NCBI RefSeq assembly: GCF_014203355.1
Contig: NZ_JACHIR010000001.1
Span: 5,582,038-5,646,037 of the forward strand
DNA: 64,000 nt
Direction: 5' to 3'
Source of the DNA: Kutzneria kofuensis
Lineage (GTDB): Bacteria; Actinomycetota; Actinomycetes; Mycobacteriales; Pseudonocardiaceae
The stretch's first letter is position 1; every line of letters starts with the position of its first letter. Positions 8,435 through 18,804 of the stretch are shown piece after piece. The notes under the pieces are model-generated. The model worked only from the letters and a program-made list of their open reading frames with translations. It did no database searches and was not told the origin of the DNA. The position numbers and the translations under genes were made by a program.

Positions 8435-8449
8435 GGAATGGTCCGTTCC
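8405..8449. repeat. 45-bp inverted repeat, copy 1 (terminator-like)
   Basis: Perfect 15-bp arms (GGAACGGACCATTCC at 8405-8419, complement at 8435-8449) enclose a 15-base loop. A second copy at 41282-41326 has identical arms and the reverse complement of this loop with one change. It lies between the convergent acetyltransferase and ilvD genes, overlaps the acetyltransferase stop, and could act as a bidirectional terminator. Confidence 0.85.
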
Positions 8450-8463
8450 GAACACGTCAGCGA

Positions 8464-10308
8464 CTACAGGCCGGGGTCGCGGACGGCGCCGGTGGCGGCC
8501 GAGGTGGTCAGCTTCGCGTAGGCGCGCAGCGCCAGCGTCACCGGGCGCTGCCGGTCCTTGGGCTGCCACGGCCGCTCGCTGGACTCCATCTTGGCCCGGC
8601 GCTCGGCCAGCACGGCCTCGTCCACCAGCAGCTCCAGCTTCCGCTCGTGCACGTCGATCAGGATCTGGTCACCGTTCTCGACCAGGCCGATCGTGCCGCC
8701 GTGCGCGGCCTCCGGCGAGATGTGCCCGACGGAGATGCCCGACGAGCCGCCGGAGAACCGGCCGTCGGTGATCAGCGCGCACTTCTTGCCCAGGCCGGAG
8801 CCCTTCAGGAACGCGGTGGGGTGCAGCATCTCCTGCATGCCGGGGCCGCCGGCCGGGCCCTCGTAGCGGACGACGATGACCTCGCCCGGCTGGACCTCCT
8901 TGTTGAGGATGACCGACACGGCCTCCTCCTGGCTCTCCACCACCCGCGCCGGGCCCTGGAAGCGCCACAGCTCTTCCTCGATGCCGGCGGACTTGATCAC
9001 GGCGCCGTCCACGGACAGGTTGCCGCGCAGCACCGCGAGCCCACCGTCCTTCGTGTACGCGTGCGCGACGTCGCGGATGCAGCCGCCCTCGGCGTCGGTG
9101 TCCAAAGAGGACCACCGCGCGTCGGTGGAGAACGCCTGCGTGGTGCGGACCCCGCCGGGCGCCGCGTGGTACAGCTCAAGCGCTTCCTCGGACGGCGACT
9201 CGGCGCGAATGTCCCACGTGGACAGCCACTCCGAGAGCGACGGGCTGTGCACCGCGTGCACGTCCTCGTTGAGCAGCCCGCCCCGCCAGAGTTCGCCCAG
9301 CAGCGCGGGGATGCCGCCGGCCCGGTGCACGTCCTCCATGTGGTAGTCGGAGTTCGGCGACACCTTGGACAGGCAGGGCACGCGGCGGCCGATCGCGTCG
9401 ATGTCGGCCAGCGTGAAGTCGATCTCGCCCTCCTGCGCGGCGGCGAGGATGTGCAGCACGGTGTTCGTGGAACCGCCCATGGCCATGTCCAGGGCCATGG
9501 CGTTCTCGAACGCCTTGCGGTTGGCGATGGAGCGCGGCAGCGCGGACTCGTCGTCCTGCTCGTACCAGCGCTTGGCCAGCTCGACGACCGTGGTGCCGGC
9601 CCGCTCGAACAGCGCCCGCCGGGCCGCGTGGGTGGCCAGGGTGGAGCCGTTGCCGGGCAGCGACAGGCCGAGCGCCTCGGTGAGGCAGTTCATCGAGTTG
9701 GCGGTGAACATGCCCGAGCAGGAGCCGCAGGTCGGGCAGGCGGAACGCTCGACGATCGCCAGCCCGTCGGCGTCCACGGCCTGGTTGGCCGACGCCGAGA
9801 TGGCGGTGATCAGGTCGGTCGGGGCCTGCGCGACACCGTCGACGACAACCGCCTTGCCGGCCTCCATCGGGCCGCCGGACACGAACACCACCGGGATGTT
9901 CAGCCGCAGCGCCGCGTTCAGCATGCCGGGCGTGATCTTGTCGCAGTTGGAGATGCACACCAGCGCGTCGGCCTGGTGGGCGTTGACCATGTACTCGACC
10001 GAGTCGGCGATGATCTCGCGGGACGGCAGCGAGTAGAGCATGCCGCCGTGCCCCATCGCGATGCCGTCGTCGACCGCGATGGTGTGGAACTCCCGCGGCA
10101 CGCCGCCGGCGGCGCGCACGCCCTCGGCCACGATGTCGCCGAGGTCGCGAAGGTGCACGTGGCCCGGCACGAACTGGGTGTAGGAGTTGGCGATCGCCAC
10201 GATCGGCTTGCCGAAGTCGCCGTCGGTCATGCCGGTGGCCCGCCACAGCGCGCGGGCGCCCGCGGCGTTGCGTCCGTGGGTGGTGGTGCGGGAGCGCAGC
10301 TGGGGCAC
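8464..10308 (-). CDS. ilvD: Dihydroxy-acid dehydratase
   Basis: IlvD dehydrates 2,3-dihydroxy-isovalerate and 2,3-dihydroxy-3-methylvalerate to the oxo acids that precede valine/leucine and isoleucine. The 614-residue protein belongs to the long (E. coli-length) class. Iron-sulfur ligands are visible as C122 in 'SNCDKITPG' and the C191/C194/C197 group in '[10 protein letters not shown]'; '[12 protein letters not shown]' around D80-D81 supplies metal-binding acids. The GTG start follows GGAGGA by a few bases. It is transcribed opposite to ilvBNC with the PH-domain gene just upstream on the same strand. In M. tuberculosis ilvD lies elsewhere, as I recall, so its presence here is a lineage-specific clustering. 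Confidence 0.98.
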   Translation of the reverse strand: MPQLRSRTTTHGRNAAGARALWRATGMTDGDFGKPIVAIANSYTQFVPGHVHLRDLGDIVAEGVRAAGGVPREFHTIAVDDGIAMGHGGMLYSLPSREIIADSVEYMVNAHQADALVCISNCDKITPGMLNAALRLNIPVVFVSGGPMEAGKAVVVDGVAQAPTDLITAISASANQAVDADGLAIVERSACPTCGSCSGMFTANSMNCLTEALGLSLPGNGSTLATHAARRALFERAGTTVVELAKRWYEQDDESALPRSIANRKAFENAMALDMAMGGSTNTVLHILAAAQEGEIDFTLADIDAIGRRVPCLSKVSPNSDYHMEDVHRAGGIPALLGELWRGGLLNEDVHAVHSPSLSEWLSTWDIRAESPSEEALELYHAAPGGVRTTQAFSTDARWSSLDTDAEGGCIRDVAHAYTKDGGLAVLRGNLSVDGAVIKSAGIEEELWRFQGPARVVESQEEAVSVILNKEVQPGEVIVVRYEGPAGGPGMQEMLHPTAFLKGSGLGKKCALITDGRFSGGSSGISVGHISPEAAHGGTIGLVENGDQILIDVHERKLELLVDEAVLAERRAKMESSERPWQPKDRQRPVTLALRAYAKLTTSAATGAVRDPGL

Positions 10309-10377
10309 TGCTCCTCCAAAAACGAATTGGCCTTGCGGAAAAGTTGACGTGGACCGGGTCGCGGCTCGCAGACCAGG

Positions 10378-10791
10378 TTACTCCGCGTCCTCGGCGCCGG
10401 CGTTGGGATCGGACAGCCGGCCGCCGGACAGGGCCGCCAGCATCGGCAGGTGCCGGGTCCGCACGCCGGGCAGCGGGGCCAGCTCGTCCTCGGCGAGGAC
10501 GGCGTTCACCCAGCCGCGGCGGGGCAGCTTGAGCGAGCGGATGTCGGCCCACGCCAGCGTCCGCGCGCCGAACAGGGTGCGGGTGCGCAGCTGCTCGGAG
10601 TCGACCACCGTCCGCGTCCGCAGGATCCACACCGCGAGCACGATCGGGACGAGGTAGAGCAGGGCGAACACCGGTCCGGCGGTGGCCACCACCGGCGTCT
10701 CGCAGATGGCCAGCAGACCCAGCGGGAGCAGGCCGGTGGTCGGCACCCGGAATATCACTCGTTGGACGGACGGAGAGGCGGACTCAGACAC
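10378..10791 (-). CDS. cfp6: Cfp6-like PH-domain membrane protein
   Basis: A 137-residue protein with two closely spaced hydrophobic segments (about residues 16-33 and 36-52) followed by a bacterial PH-like domain. Visible elements are 'RTRTVVDSEQLRTRTLFGARTLAWADIRSLKLP' and 'ELAPLPGVRTRHLPMLAALSGGR'. Position and architecture match M. tuberculosis Cfp6 (Rv3004), between lppZ/Rv3005c and ilvB1. The function is unknown. The GTG at 10791 is preferred as giving a normal N-terminus; longer readings run into the ilvB leader region. The C-terminus is acidic (AGAEDAE). Confidence 0.85.
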   Translation of the reverse strand: MSESASPSVQRVIFRVPTTGLLPLGLLAICETPVVATAGPVFALLYLVPIVLAVWILRTRTVVDSEQLRTRTLFGARTLAWADIRSLKLPRRGWVNAVLAEDELAPLPGVRTRHLPMLAALSGGRLSDPNAGAEDAE

Positions 10792-10850
10792 GCACGGATC
10801 CTCGCACCTGGGCTTTTCGTTCCACCATCCGGGAGCGTTTTCCCGCAGAG

Positions 10851-10880
10851 TTGACGCCTCGGGCGGGCCGGCAGTAACGT
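10851..10880 (+). promoter_or_regulatory. Promoter of the ilvB leader
   Basis: A -35 TTGACG (10851-10856) and a -10-like TAACGT (10875-10880) are separated by 18 bases. The predicted start point is within a few bases of the leader peptide ATG at 10888. Confidence 0.55.
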
Positions 10881-10887
10881 CCCGGGC

Positions 10888-10935
10888 ATGCTGCGCAACA
10901 CCGGCCTCGTACTTCCGAGGCGCGCCGACGCCTAG
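10888..10935 (+). CDS. ilvB leader peptide (15 residues)
   Basis: The frame encodes MLRNTGLVLPRRADA and stops at TAG 10933-10935. It contains Leu and Leu-Val-Leu codons before a Pro-Arg-Arg stretch, as in actinobacterial ilvB leader peptides. The stop codon lies just inside the loop of a 12-bp hairpin, and a U-tract terminator follows before ilvB. Stalling at Leu/Val codons during starvation is expected to favour read-through. Confidence 0.75.
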   Translation: MLRNTGLVLPRRADA

Positions 10936-11006
10936 GGACCCTGAGTCCGCGTCGGCGCGCGACCCTCGTTCGACCACGTTCCCAGTGTGGTTGGCGGGGG
11001 TTTTTT
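10920..11006 (+). promoter_or_regulatory. Attenuator hairpins upstream of ilvB
   Basis: A perfect 12-bp stem (10920-10931 with 10949-10960, arm GCGCGCCGACGC) overlaps the end of the leader peptide. It is followed by a second weaker stem (10972-10977 with 10987-10992), a G-rich run and TTTTTT at 11001-11006. This is the arrangement of ribosome-mediated attenuation; which alternative pairings compete was not worked out. Confidence 0.7.
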
Positions 11007-11061
11007 CATGCTTGTTGGACCGTGAACTTTCCGCAGGACCACCGACCCCGAGGCAGCCCCG

Positions 11062-12900
11062 ATGACCAGCGCACCCTCGCGACAAGCCCCGGTCCCCGGC
11101 GCGACACCGCCGCGCCCCGGCCCGCCCCCGAAACCCGCGCCGCCCGGCGGCGCCCCGGTCCGCGTGACCGGTTCCGCTGCGCTCGTTCGCTCGCTCGAGG
11201 CCGTCGGCTGCGAGGTCGTGTTCGGCATTCCCGGCGGCACGATCATGCCGGCCTACGACGCGCTGCTCGACTCGACGTCGCTGCGCCACGTGCTCGTCCG
11301 CCACGAGCAGGGCGCCGGCCACGCCGCCACCGGATACGCGCAGGCCACCGGCAAGGTCGGCGTGTGCATGGCCACCTCGGGTCCGGGCGCGACCAACCTG
11401 GTCACCCCGCTCGCCGACGCGTACATGGACTCGGTGCCGGTGGTCGCCATCACCGGCCAGCAGAGCCGGGCCCTGATCGGCACCGACGCGTTCCAGGAAG
11501 CCGACATCTGCGGCATCACCATGCCGATCACCAAGCACAACGTCCTGGTCACCGACCCGGCGGAGATCCCGCGGGCGATCGCCGAGGCGTTCCACATCGC
11601 CAGCACCGGCCGACCCGGCCCGGTCCTGGTCGACATCCCCAAGGACGTGCTGCAGGAGACCACCTCCTTCTCCTGGCCGCCGGAGCTGCGCCTGCCGGGC
11701 TACCGGCCGACGACGCGCCCGCACGGCAAGCAGGTCCGCGAGGCCGCCAAGCTGATCACCGCCGCGCATCGGCCGGTGCTCTACGTCGGCGGCGGCATCA
11801 TCAAGGCCGGCGCCACCGCCGAGCTGCGCGAGCTGGCCGAGCTGACCGGCATCCCCGTCGTCACCACGCTGATGGCGCGCGGCGCGTTCCCCGACTCGCA
11901 CCCGCAGCACCTCGGCATGCCCGGCATGCACGGCACCGTCGCGGCCGTCGCCGCCATGCAGAAGGCCGACCTGCTGATCGCGCTGGGCACGCGGTTCGAC
12001 GACCGGGTCACCGGCAAGCTCGACTCGTTCGCGCCGGAGGCGCAGGTCGTGCACGCCGACATCGACCCGGCGGAGATCTCCAAGAACCGCCGCGCGGACG
12101 TGCCGATCGTCGGCGACTGCAAGGAGATCCTCGGCGACCTGATCGCGGCCGTGAAGGCCGAGCGGGAGCACACCAGGACCGCCGACCTGACGCAGTGGGT
12201 GAGCGACACCTCCGGCTGGCGCGAGACCTACCCGCTCGGCTACGACTGGCCGGCGGACGGGGCGCTGGCGCCGCAGTACGTGATCGAGCGCATCGGGCAG
12301 ATCGCCGGCCCGGACGCGATCTACGCGGCGGGCGTCGGCCAGCACCAGATGTGGGCCGCGCAGTTCATCCGGTACGAGAAGCCGAGCACGTGGATCAACT
12401 CCGGCGGTCTCGGCACCATGGGCTTCGCCGTGCCGGCCGCGATGGGCGCGAAGTTCGGCGCGCCGGACAAGGTGGTGTGGGCCATCGACGGCGACGGCTG
12501 CTTCCAGATGACCAACCAGGAGCTGGCCACCTGCGCCATCGAGGGCGCGCCCATCAAGGTCGCCGTGATCAACAACGGCAACCTGGGCATGGTCCGGCAG
12601 TGGCAGAACCTGTTCTATTCGGAGCGGTACTCGCACACCGACCTCGGCACGCACAAGCACCGCATCCCCGACTTCAAGCTGCTCGCCGAGGCGCTGGGCT
12701 GCGTGGGGCTGCGGTGCGAGAGCAAGGAGGACGTGGACGCCACGATCCAGCAGGCGATGGAGATCAACGACCGCCCGGTCGTGATCGACTTCGTGGTCGG
12801 CAAGGACGCGCAGGTGTGGCCGATGGTGGCCGCCGGCACCGGCAACGACCAGATCATGGCCGCCCGCGGCATCCGGCCGCTGTTCGACGAGGACGTGTGA
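11062..12900 (+). CDS. ilvB: Acetolactate synthase large subunit
   Basis: IlvB is the thiamine-diphosphate enzyme that condenses pyruvate with pyruvate or 2-oxobutyrate, the first common step to Val/Leu and Ile. The 612-residue product carries the catalytic glutamate E82 in '[18 protein letters not shown]', and '[15 protein letters not shown]' through to '[13 protein letters not shown]', the ThDP/Mg-binding motif. A Pro-rich N-terminal extension of about 35 residues precedes '[16 protein letters not shown]'. It is controlled by the upstream leader peptide and attenuator. It is followed, through a 25-codon coupled mini-ORF, by ilvN and then ilvC. Confidence 0.98.
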   Translation: MTSAPSRQAPVPGATPPRPGPPPKPAPPGGAPVRVTGSAALVRSLEAVGCEVVFGIPGGTIMPAYDALLDSTSLRHVLVRHEQGAGHAATGYAQATGKVGVCMATSGPGATNLVTPLADAYMDSVPVVAITGQQSRALIGTDAFQEADICGITMPITKHNVLVTDPAEIPRAIAEAFHIASTGRPGPVLVDIPKDVLQETTSFSWPPELRLPGYRPTTRPHGKQVREAAKLITAAHRPVLYVGGGIIKAGATAELRELAELTGIPVVTTLMARGAFPDSHPQHLGMPGMHGTVAAVAAMQKADLLIALGTRFDDRVTGKLDSFAPEAQVVHADIDPAEISKNRRADVPIVGDCKEILGDLIAAVKAEREHTRTADLTQWVSDTSGWRETYPLGYDWPADGALAPQYVIERIGQIAGPDAIYAAGVGQHQMWAAQFIRYEKPSTWINSGGLGTMGFAVPAAMGAKFGAPDKVVWAIDGDGCFQMTNQELATCAIEGAPIKVAVINNGNLGMVRQWQNLFYSERYSHTDLGTHKHRIPDFKLLAEALGCVGLRCESKEDVDATIQQAMEINDRPVVIDFVVGKDAQVWPMVAAGTGNDQIMAARGIRPLFDEDV

Positions 12901-12976
12901 TGAGCGAGCTTGCGAGCGAATCATTCAACACAGCGACCGCGGTCAGCGCCACTCCGAGCGCTAGCGAGGAGTGGTG

Positions 12977-12977
<1 letters not shown>
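12900..12977 (+). CDS. 25-codon coupling mini-ORF between ilvB and ilvN (possible)
   Basis: The ATG at 12900 overlaps the ilvB TGA (TGATG), and its own TGA at 12975-12977 overlaps the ilvN ATG at 12977 (TGATG again). The peptide starts M-S-E-L-A-S-E and contains 'SATPSASEE', resembling the mini-ORF between gatC and gatA (193-276). Its last codons contain GCGAGGAG, which serves as the ilvN ribosome-binding site. The likely role is ribosome hand-over between cistrons. Whether the peptide is stable is unknown. Confidence 0.4.
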
Positions 12978-14535
<1,558 letters not shown>

Positions 14536-14549
14536 TCTTCATCTCCATG

Positions 14550-14585
14550 AACGGCCCCCGCTCCGCTGTCGGAGCGGGGGCCGTT
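14550..14585. terminator. Hairpin terminator after ilvC
   Basis: A perfect 15-bp stem (14550-14564 with 14571-14585, arm AACGGCCCCCGCTCC) with a 6-base loop follows the ilvC stop by 14 bases. The promoter of the next gene starts immediately beyond it. Confidence 0.85.
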
Positions 14586-14591
14586 CGCCGC

Positions 14592-14597
14592 TACCCT
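14592..14597 (+). promoter_or_regulatory. -10 hexamer TACCCT for the DUF397 gene
   Basis: TACCCT ends 6 bases before the ATG at 14604; no ribosome-binding site is present, so the transcript is probably leaderless. Confidence 0.6.
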
Positions 14598-14603
14598 GCC
14601 TGC

Positions 14604-14873
14604 ATGAGTGACGAGGCGGCGCCGATCTACGACGACAAGGCGCAGGTCCGCGGCAGCCTGGACCTGACGGATGCGCAGTGGCAGCGGGGCGACGGAGCGG
14701 AGGACGACGGGGAGCACGTCGAGGTGGCGTTCGTGCCGCACACGGACGGCGTCACCTATGTGGCGATGCGCAATTCCGCGCAGCCGCAGGGGCCGGTTCT
14801 GGTGTTCACTCCCGCAGAGTGGGACGCCTTCGTCAAGGGGGCGCGGGACGGTGAGTTCGATGAGCCCTGGTAG
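14604..14873 (+). CDS. DUF397-domain protein
   Basis: An 89-residue acidic protein with the DUF397 pattern: 'VRGSLDLTDAQWQRG' early, 'VEVAFVP', then 'VAMRNSAQPQGPVLVFTPAEWDAFVKGARDGEFD' at the end. DUF397 proteins are actinobacterial and usually sit beside an XRE-type DNA-binding partner with DUF5753, as in the BldB/WhiJ-like developmental systems. No such partner is present here; the neighbours are ilvC and serA. It is either an orphan member or acts with a distant regulator. The start is supported by the TACCCT box 6 bases upstream. Confidence 0.88.
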   Translation: MSDEAAPIYDDKAQVRGSLDLTDAQWQRGDGAEDDGEHVEVAFVPHTDGVTYVAMRNSAQPQGPVLVFTPAEWDAFVKGARDGEFDEPW

Positions 14874-15000
14874 TTACGGGGACGTTAACATCACCCCTTC
14901 CATCAGGGCGGCCAACTCGTAGGATGCGACGAGGTCCAGCACAGCGTCGTGCCGGTGGGCCCGTCCGAGAAAGTCGCGTGCCGAAACCTGGAGCTGTGTC

Positions 15001-16599
15001 GTGACCAATGCCAGTCGTCCCGTCGTCCTGATCGCAGAGAAGCTCGCGCCGTCCGTCATCGAGGTGTTCGGGGACGAGGTGGAGATCCGCCACGTCGACG
15101 GCACCGACCGGCCCGCCCTGCTGTCCGCCGTCGCCGACGCGGACGCGCTGCTGGTCCGTTCCGCCACCCAGGTGAACGCCGAGGTGTTCGCGGCCACGAG
15201 CAAGCTCAAGGTGGTCGCCCGCGCCGGCGTCGGCCTCGACAACGTGGAGGTGCCGGCGGCGACCAAGCACGGCGTGCTGGTGGTCAACGCGCCGACGTCC
15301 AACATCACCTCGGCCGCGGAGCACGCGGTCGGCCTGCTGCTCGCGGTGGCCCGCCGCATCCCGGAGGCCTCGGCCAGCCTGCGCGGCGGCGCCTGGAAGC
15401 GCAGCTCGTTCTCGGGCGTGGAGCTGTCGGGCAAGACCATCGGCGTGGTCGGCCTGGGCAAGATCGGCCAGCTGTTCGCGGCCCGGCTCGCGGCCTTCAA
15501 CACCACGCTGATCGCCTACGACCCGTACGTCGCGCCGGCGCGCGCCGCCCAGCTGGGCATCGAGCTGGTGAGCCTGGACGAGCTGCTGGAGCGCGCCGAC
15601 GCGATCTCCATCCACCTGCCGAAGACCCCGGAGACCAAGGGCCTGATCGGCAAGGAGCAGCTGGCGAAGACCAAGAAGGGCGTCATCATCGTCAACGCCG
15701 CCCGCGGTGGCCTCGTCGACGAGACGGCGCTGGCGGAGTCCATTCGGGACGGTCACGTCGGCGGCGCCGGCATCGACGTCTTCGAGACCGAGCCGACCAC
15801 CTCCTCGCCGCTGTTCGAGCTGCCGAACGTGGTGGTGACGCCGCACCTGGGCGCGTCGACCGCCGAGGCGCAGGACCGCGCCGGCACCGACGTCGCCCGC
15901 TCGGTGCGGCTGGCGCTGCGCGGCGACTTCGTGCCGGACGCGGTGAACGTGGCCAGCGGCGGCGTGGTCAACGACGAGGTCCGCCCGTACCTGCCGCTGA
16001 CCCAGAAGCTGGGCGTCGTGCTGTCGGCGCTGGCCGGCAAGGCCCCGTCCTCGGTGACCGTCACGGTCCGCGGCGAACTGTCCAACGAGGACGTCTCGGT
16101 GCTGCCGCTGGCCGCGCTGCGCGGTGTCTTCTCCGGCATCGTCGACGAGCAGGTCACGTTCGTGAACGCGCCGGCGCTCGCCGAGACGCTGGGCGTGTCG
16201 GTGGACCTGGTCAAGGAGCCGGAGAGCGCCAACCACCGCAGCCTGGTCACCGTGAGCGCCGCGCTGCCGGACGGCACCGCGCTGCGCGTCTCGGGCACGC
16301 TGTCGGGCCTGGACAGCATCGAGAAGCTCGTCGAGGTCAACGGCCGCGGCTTCGACCTGCGGGCCGCCGGTGAGCTGGTGCTGCTGGAGTACCCGGACCG
16401 CCCGGGTGTGATGGGCACCGTCGGCACGCTGCTCGGCGAGGCCGGCGTCAACATCGAGGCGGCGCAGATCTCGCAGACCAAGGACGGCTCCGACGCCGTC
16501 ATGCTGCTGCGCGCCGACCGTCCGGTGGACGCCGGCGTGCTGGAGCCGATCGGCGCCGCCGTGGGTGCGCACACCGTCCGGGCCATCTCGCTGATCTGA
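15001..16599 (+). CDS. serA: D-3-phosphoglycerate dehydrogenase
   Basis: SerA catalyses the first step of serine synthesis, oxidising 3-phosphoglycerate. At 532 residues it is the long type: substrate domain, NAD domain ('GLGKIGQLFAARL', 'NAARGGLVDETAL', catalytic 'TPHLGASTAEAQ'), an intervening domain, and a C-terminal ACT domain ('LEYPDRPGVMGTVGTLLGEAGVNIEAAQI') that binds serine for feedback control. The GTG at 15001 gives a normal N-terminus. A possible -10 (TAGGAT) lies about 80 bases upstream, so a leader RNA is likely. The location between ilvC and leuB matches M. tuberculosis serA1. Confidence 0.97.
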   Translation: MTNASRPVVLIAEKLAPSVIEVFGDEVEIRHVDGTDRPALLSAVADADALLVRSATQVNAEVFAATSKLKVVARAGVGLDNVEVPAATKHGVLVVNAPTSNITSAAEHAVGLLLAVARRIPEASASLRGGAWKRSSFSGVELSGKTIGVVGLGKIGQLFAARLAAFNTTLIAYDPYVAPARAAQLGIELVSLDELLERADAISIHLPKTPETKGLIGKEQLAKTKKGVIIVNAARGGLVDETALAESIRDGHVGGAGIDVFETEPTTSSPLFELPNVVVTPHLGASTAEAQDRAGTDVARSVRLALRGDFVPDAVNVASGGVVNDEVRPYLPLTQKLGVVLSALAGKAPSSVTVTVRGELSNEDVSVLPLAALRGVFSGIVDEQVTFVNAPALAETLGVSVDLVKEPESANHRSLVTVSAALPDGTALRVSGTLSGLDSIEKLVEVNGRGFDLRAAGELVLLEYPDRPGVMGTVGTLLGEAGVNIEAAQISQTKDGSDAVMLLRADRPVDAGVLEPIGAAVGAHTVRAISLI

Positions 16600-16612
16600 C
16601 CGTTTTGTTCGG

Positions 16613-16653
16613 AAGGGGGCTTTCCTGGCGTTGAACGCCGGGAAAGCCCCCTT
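16613..16653 (+). terminator. Hairpin terminator after serA
   Basis: A 13-bp perfect stem (16613-16625 with 16641-16653, arm AAGGGGGCTTTCC) encloses a smaller hairpin in the loop (GGCGTT/AACGCC). It begins 14 bases after the serA stop. Confidence 0.8.
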
Positions 16654-16848
16654 CACCGCATGTCGGGGCCGGTCAGGGGCTCGATGTCACCCGTACGGGT
16701 GGCGATTGCGCCATCCGGGTGTCCCGCACTTCGGGAGAGATCACCCCAGAAGCGTGTCCGGACTCCGATTAGTAGGGGAACTACGGGTAGCCTCACGCGA
16801 GAGATGGATGGTCCCGACCATGGGGACCGTACTCCGGGAGGTGTGTGG

Positions 16849-17889
16849 ATGCGGCTCGCGGTGATCCCAGGTGACGGGATCGGGCCCGAGGTGGTTGCCG
16901 AGGCGTTGAAGGTGCTCGGCGAGGTGGTTCCGACGGCGGAGATCACCCGGTACGACCTTGGTGCGGCGCGGTGGCATGCCACCGGGGAGCTGCTGCCGGA
17001 GTCCGTGCTCGGCGAGCTGCGCCAGCATGACGCGATCCTGCTCGGCGCGGTCGGCGACCCGTCGGTGCCCAGCGGCATTCTGGAGCGGGGGCTGCTGCTG
17101 CGGCTGCGCTTCGAACTCGATCATCACGTCAACCTGAGGCCGGCTCGGCTGTACCCGGGCGTGCGCAGCCCGATCGCCGACCCGCCCGACATCGACATGG
17201 TCGTCGTGCGTGAGGGCACCGAGGGCCTGTACGCCGGCAACGGCGGCCTGCTGCGCAAGGACACCCCGCACGAGATCGCCACCGAGGTCAGCATCAACAC
17301 CTCGTTCGGCGTCGACCGGGTGGTTCGGGACGCCTTCGCCCGCGCCGCCGCGCGGCCGCGCAAGCACCTGACCCTCGTGCACAAGACCAACGTGCTCACC
17401 CACGCCGGTTCGCTGTGGTCCCGCGTGGTGGAGGAGGTGTCGCTGCTGCACCCCGACGTGACCGTCAACTACCAGCACGTCGACTCCGCCACCATTCACA
17501 TGGTCACCGACCCGGGGCGGTTCGACGTCATCGTCACCGACAACCTGTTCGGCGACATCCTCACCGACCTGGCCGCCGCCGTCACCGGCGGCATCGGCCT
17601 GGCGGCCAGCGGCAACCTCGACGTCACCCGCCGCAACCCCAGCATGTTCGAGCCGGTCCACGGCAGCGCTCCGGACATCGCCGGCCAGGGCATCGCCGAC
17701 CCCACCGCCGCCGTGCTGTCGGTGGCCCTGATGCTCGACCACCTCGGCGAGCACGAGGCCGCCCGGCGCATCGAGGCCTCCGTGGCCTTCGACCTCGCCA
17801 CCCGCGACCACTCCTCGCCCGGCGCCACCTACGCCATCGGCGACCGCCTCGCGGCCCTGGTGTCGTCGAACACCCGCACCACCGCCTGA
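16849..17889 (+). CDS. leuB: 3-isopropylmalate dehydrogenase
   Basis: LeuB oxidatively decarboxylates 3-isopropylmalate in leucine synthesis and, in the citramalate route, 3-methylmalate to 2-oxobutyrate. The 346-residue product has the isocitrate/isopropylmalate dehydrogenase signature: '[17 protein letters not shown]', '[14 protein letters not shown]', 'LVHKTNVL', '[20 protein letters not shown]' and '[18 protein letters not shown]'. The ATG at 16849 is preferred because GGGAGG lies about 8 bases before it. The 190-base leader contains a GGTCCC/GGGACC hairpin. A long nested inverted repeat separates it from the convergent UPF0261 gene. Confidence 0.97.
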   Translation: MRLAVIPGDGIGPEVVAEALKVLGEVVPTAEITRYDLGAARWHATGELLPESVLGELRQHDAILLGAVGDPSVPSGILERGLLLRLRFELDHHVNLRPARLYPGVRSPIADPPDIDMVVVREGTEGLYAGNGGLLRKDTPHEIATEVSINTSFGVDRVVRDAFARAAARPRKHLTLVHKTNVLTHAGSLWSRVVEEVSLLHPDVTVNYQHVDSATIHMVTDPGRFDVIVTDNLFGDILTDLAAAVTGGIGLAASGNLDVTRRNPSMFEPVHGSAPDIAGQGIADPTAAVLSVALMLDHLGEHEAARRIEASVAFDLATRDHSSPGATYAIGDRLAALVSSNTRTTA

Positions 17890-17902
17890 CCCACGGCACC
17901 CC

Positions 17903-17988
17903 CGCGAGTCACGCTCTGGGACACACCGAATGTAGATCTCCGGCATGCCCGAGATCTACATTCGGAGTGCCTGAGAGCGTGACTCGCG
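17903..17988. repeat. Nested double inverted repeat between leuB and a UPF0261 gene
   Basis: An outer 15-bp stem (17903-17917 with 17974-17988, arm CGCGAGTCACGCTCT) and an inner 15-bp stem (17926-17940 with 17951-17965, arm CCGAATGTAGATCTC) are both perfect. The element lies between convergent genes and ends 6 bases from the downstream gene's stop. It may terminate transcription from both sides, but it is longer and more elaborate than a normal terminator. Confidence 0.8.
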
Positions 17989-17993
17989 GCGTT

Positions 17994-18662
17994 TCAGGGG
18001 GAGCCGGTGATGAGGTGGTGGAGTTCGTCGGCGGCGTCCGTGGCGAAGGCGGCGTCGTCGCAGACGATGTGGGGAACGTCGTAGTCGGCGGCGGGGTCGG
18101 TGGAGATGACGCCGGCGAGGAAGCCGCTGTCCACAAGCGACGGCAGGGGGCGGCTGTCGGGCACGACGACGACGGCGTAGCCCCAGTGCTCCAGCCGCGG
18201 CCGGGTGGCGGGGACGGTGGTGGCGACGAGCGGCCGATGGTGGCGGGTGGGGTTGTGCCGCCCGGCGTGGTAGCTGCGGGCCATGCCGGTGATGGCGGCG
18301 GCGGCGTTGTCGAGGATTCGCTCGGACACCTGGTCGATGCCGACGATGTCGACCACGGAGTGCATGGTGGTCACGTCGGTGACGCCGCCGTGGGCGTGAT
18401 GATCCCGGGCGGTTACGACCAGCTTGGGCACGCCGATGGGCAACGCCCGTAAGGCGGCGTAGGCGGGCGAGCCGCCGGTGGGGCCGCCGACGGCGAGGAC
18501 CCCGTGCAGCCGCCCCTGTTCATGCAGCTTGACCAGCACGTCCGCGGCCCCGACGCCGTCGAGCGCGACCGGCTCGCAGCCCCCGACGCGGACGCGGTCC
18601 ATCAGCCAGGCGTACTCGGCGCCTTCGGCGTTCGGCGCGCCCAGCAGGACGACAGTGACCAC
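17994..18662 (-). CDS. UPF0261 / Tm-1-like protein, half length
   Basis: A 222-residue protein resembling one half of the UPF0261 (Tm-1-like) family, whose members are usually about 400 residues. Recognisable blocks are 'EYAWLMDRVRVGGCEPVALDGVG', 'LAVGGPTGGSPAYAALRALPIGVPKLVV' and 'MHSVVDIVGIDQVSERILDNAAAAITGMA', the last matching the family's 'SVVDIAG' segment. A variable Rossmann-like tail follows. Full-length relatives usually sit next to a TIM-barrel PEP-mutase-like enzyme. None is adjacent here, although a PEP-mutase family gene occurs at 45.1 kb. The GTG start has GGGAGAAG upstream. The activity is unknown. Confidence 0.75.
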   Translation of the reverse strand: MVTVVLLGAPNAEGAEYAWLMDRVRVGGCEPVALDGVGAADVLVKLHEQGRLHGVLAVGGPTGGSPAYAALRALPIGVPKLVVTARDHHAHGGVTDVTTMHSVVDIVGIDQVSERILDNAAAAITGMARSYHAGRHNPTRHHRPLVATTVPATRPRLEHWGYAVVVVPDSRPLPSLVDSGFLAGVISTDPAADYDVPHIVCDDAAFATDAADELHHLITGSP

Positions 18663-18717
18663 GCAGCCTTCTCCCTTCGACGAAGGCGGCTACGACAAGG
18701 CTGCTCCCAAACACGAA

Positions 18718-18733
18718 ATTGGACCAGTCCAAT
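18718..18733. promoter_or_regulatory. 16-bp palindromic operator upstream of the UPF0261 gene
   Basis: ATTGGACCAGTCCAAT is a perfect palindrome 56 bases upstream of the UPF0261 start, followed within 12 bases by a related GGTGGACCGG. Form and size suit a GntR- or TetR-type repressor; no such regulator gene is adjacent. Confidence 0.5.
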
Positions 18734-18804
18734 CTTGGCCAGGTGGACCGGTCATGGGCTGTCTCGGTGAAATTTCCCGAGTGGTGGGATTTTTCGTCCG
18801 ATGC

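Noticed and set aside
12971-12976. GTG codons as the ilvN start
   Set aside because: The ATG at 12977 has the better ribosome-binding spacing and overlaps the mini-ORF stop; the GTGs would add only two residues.
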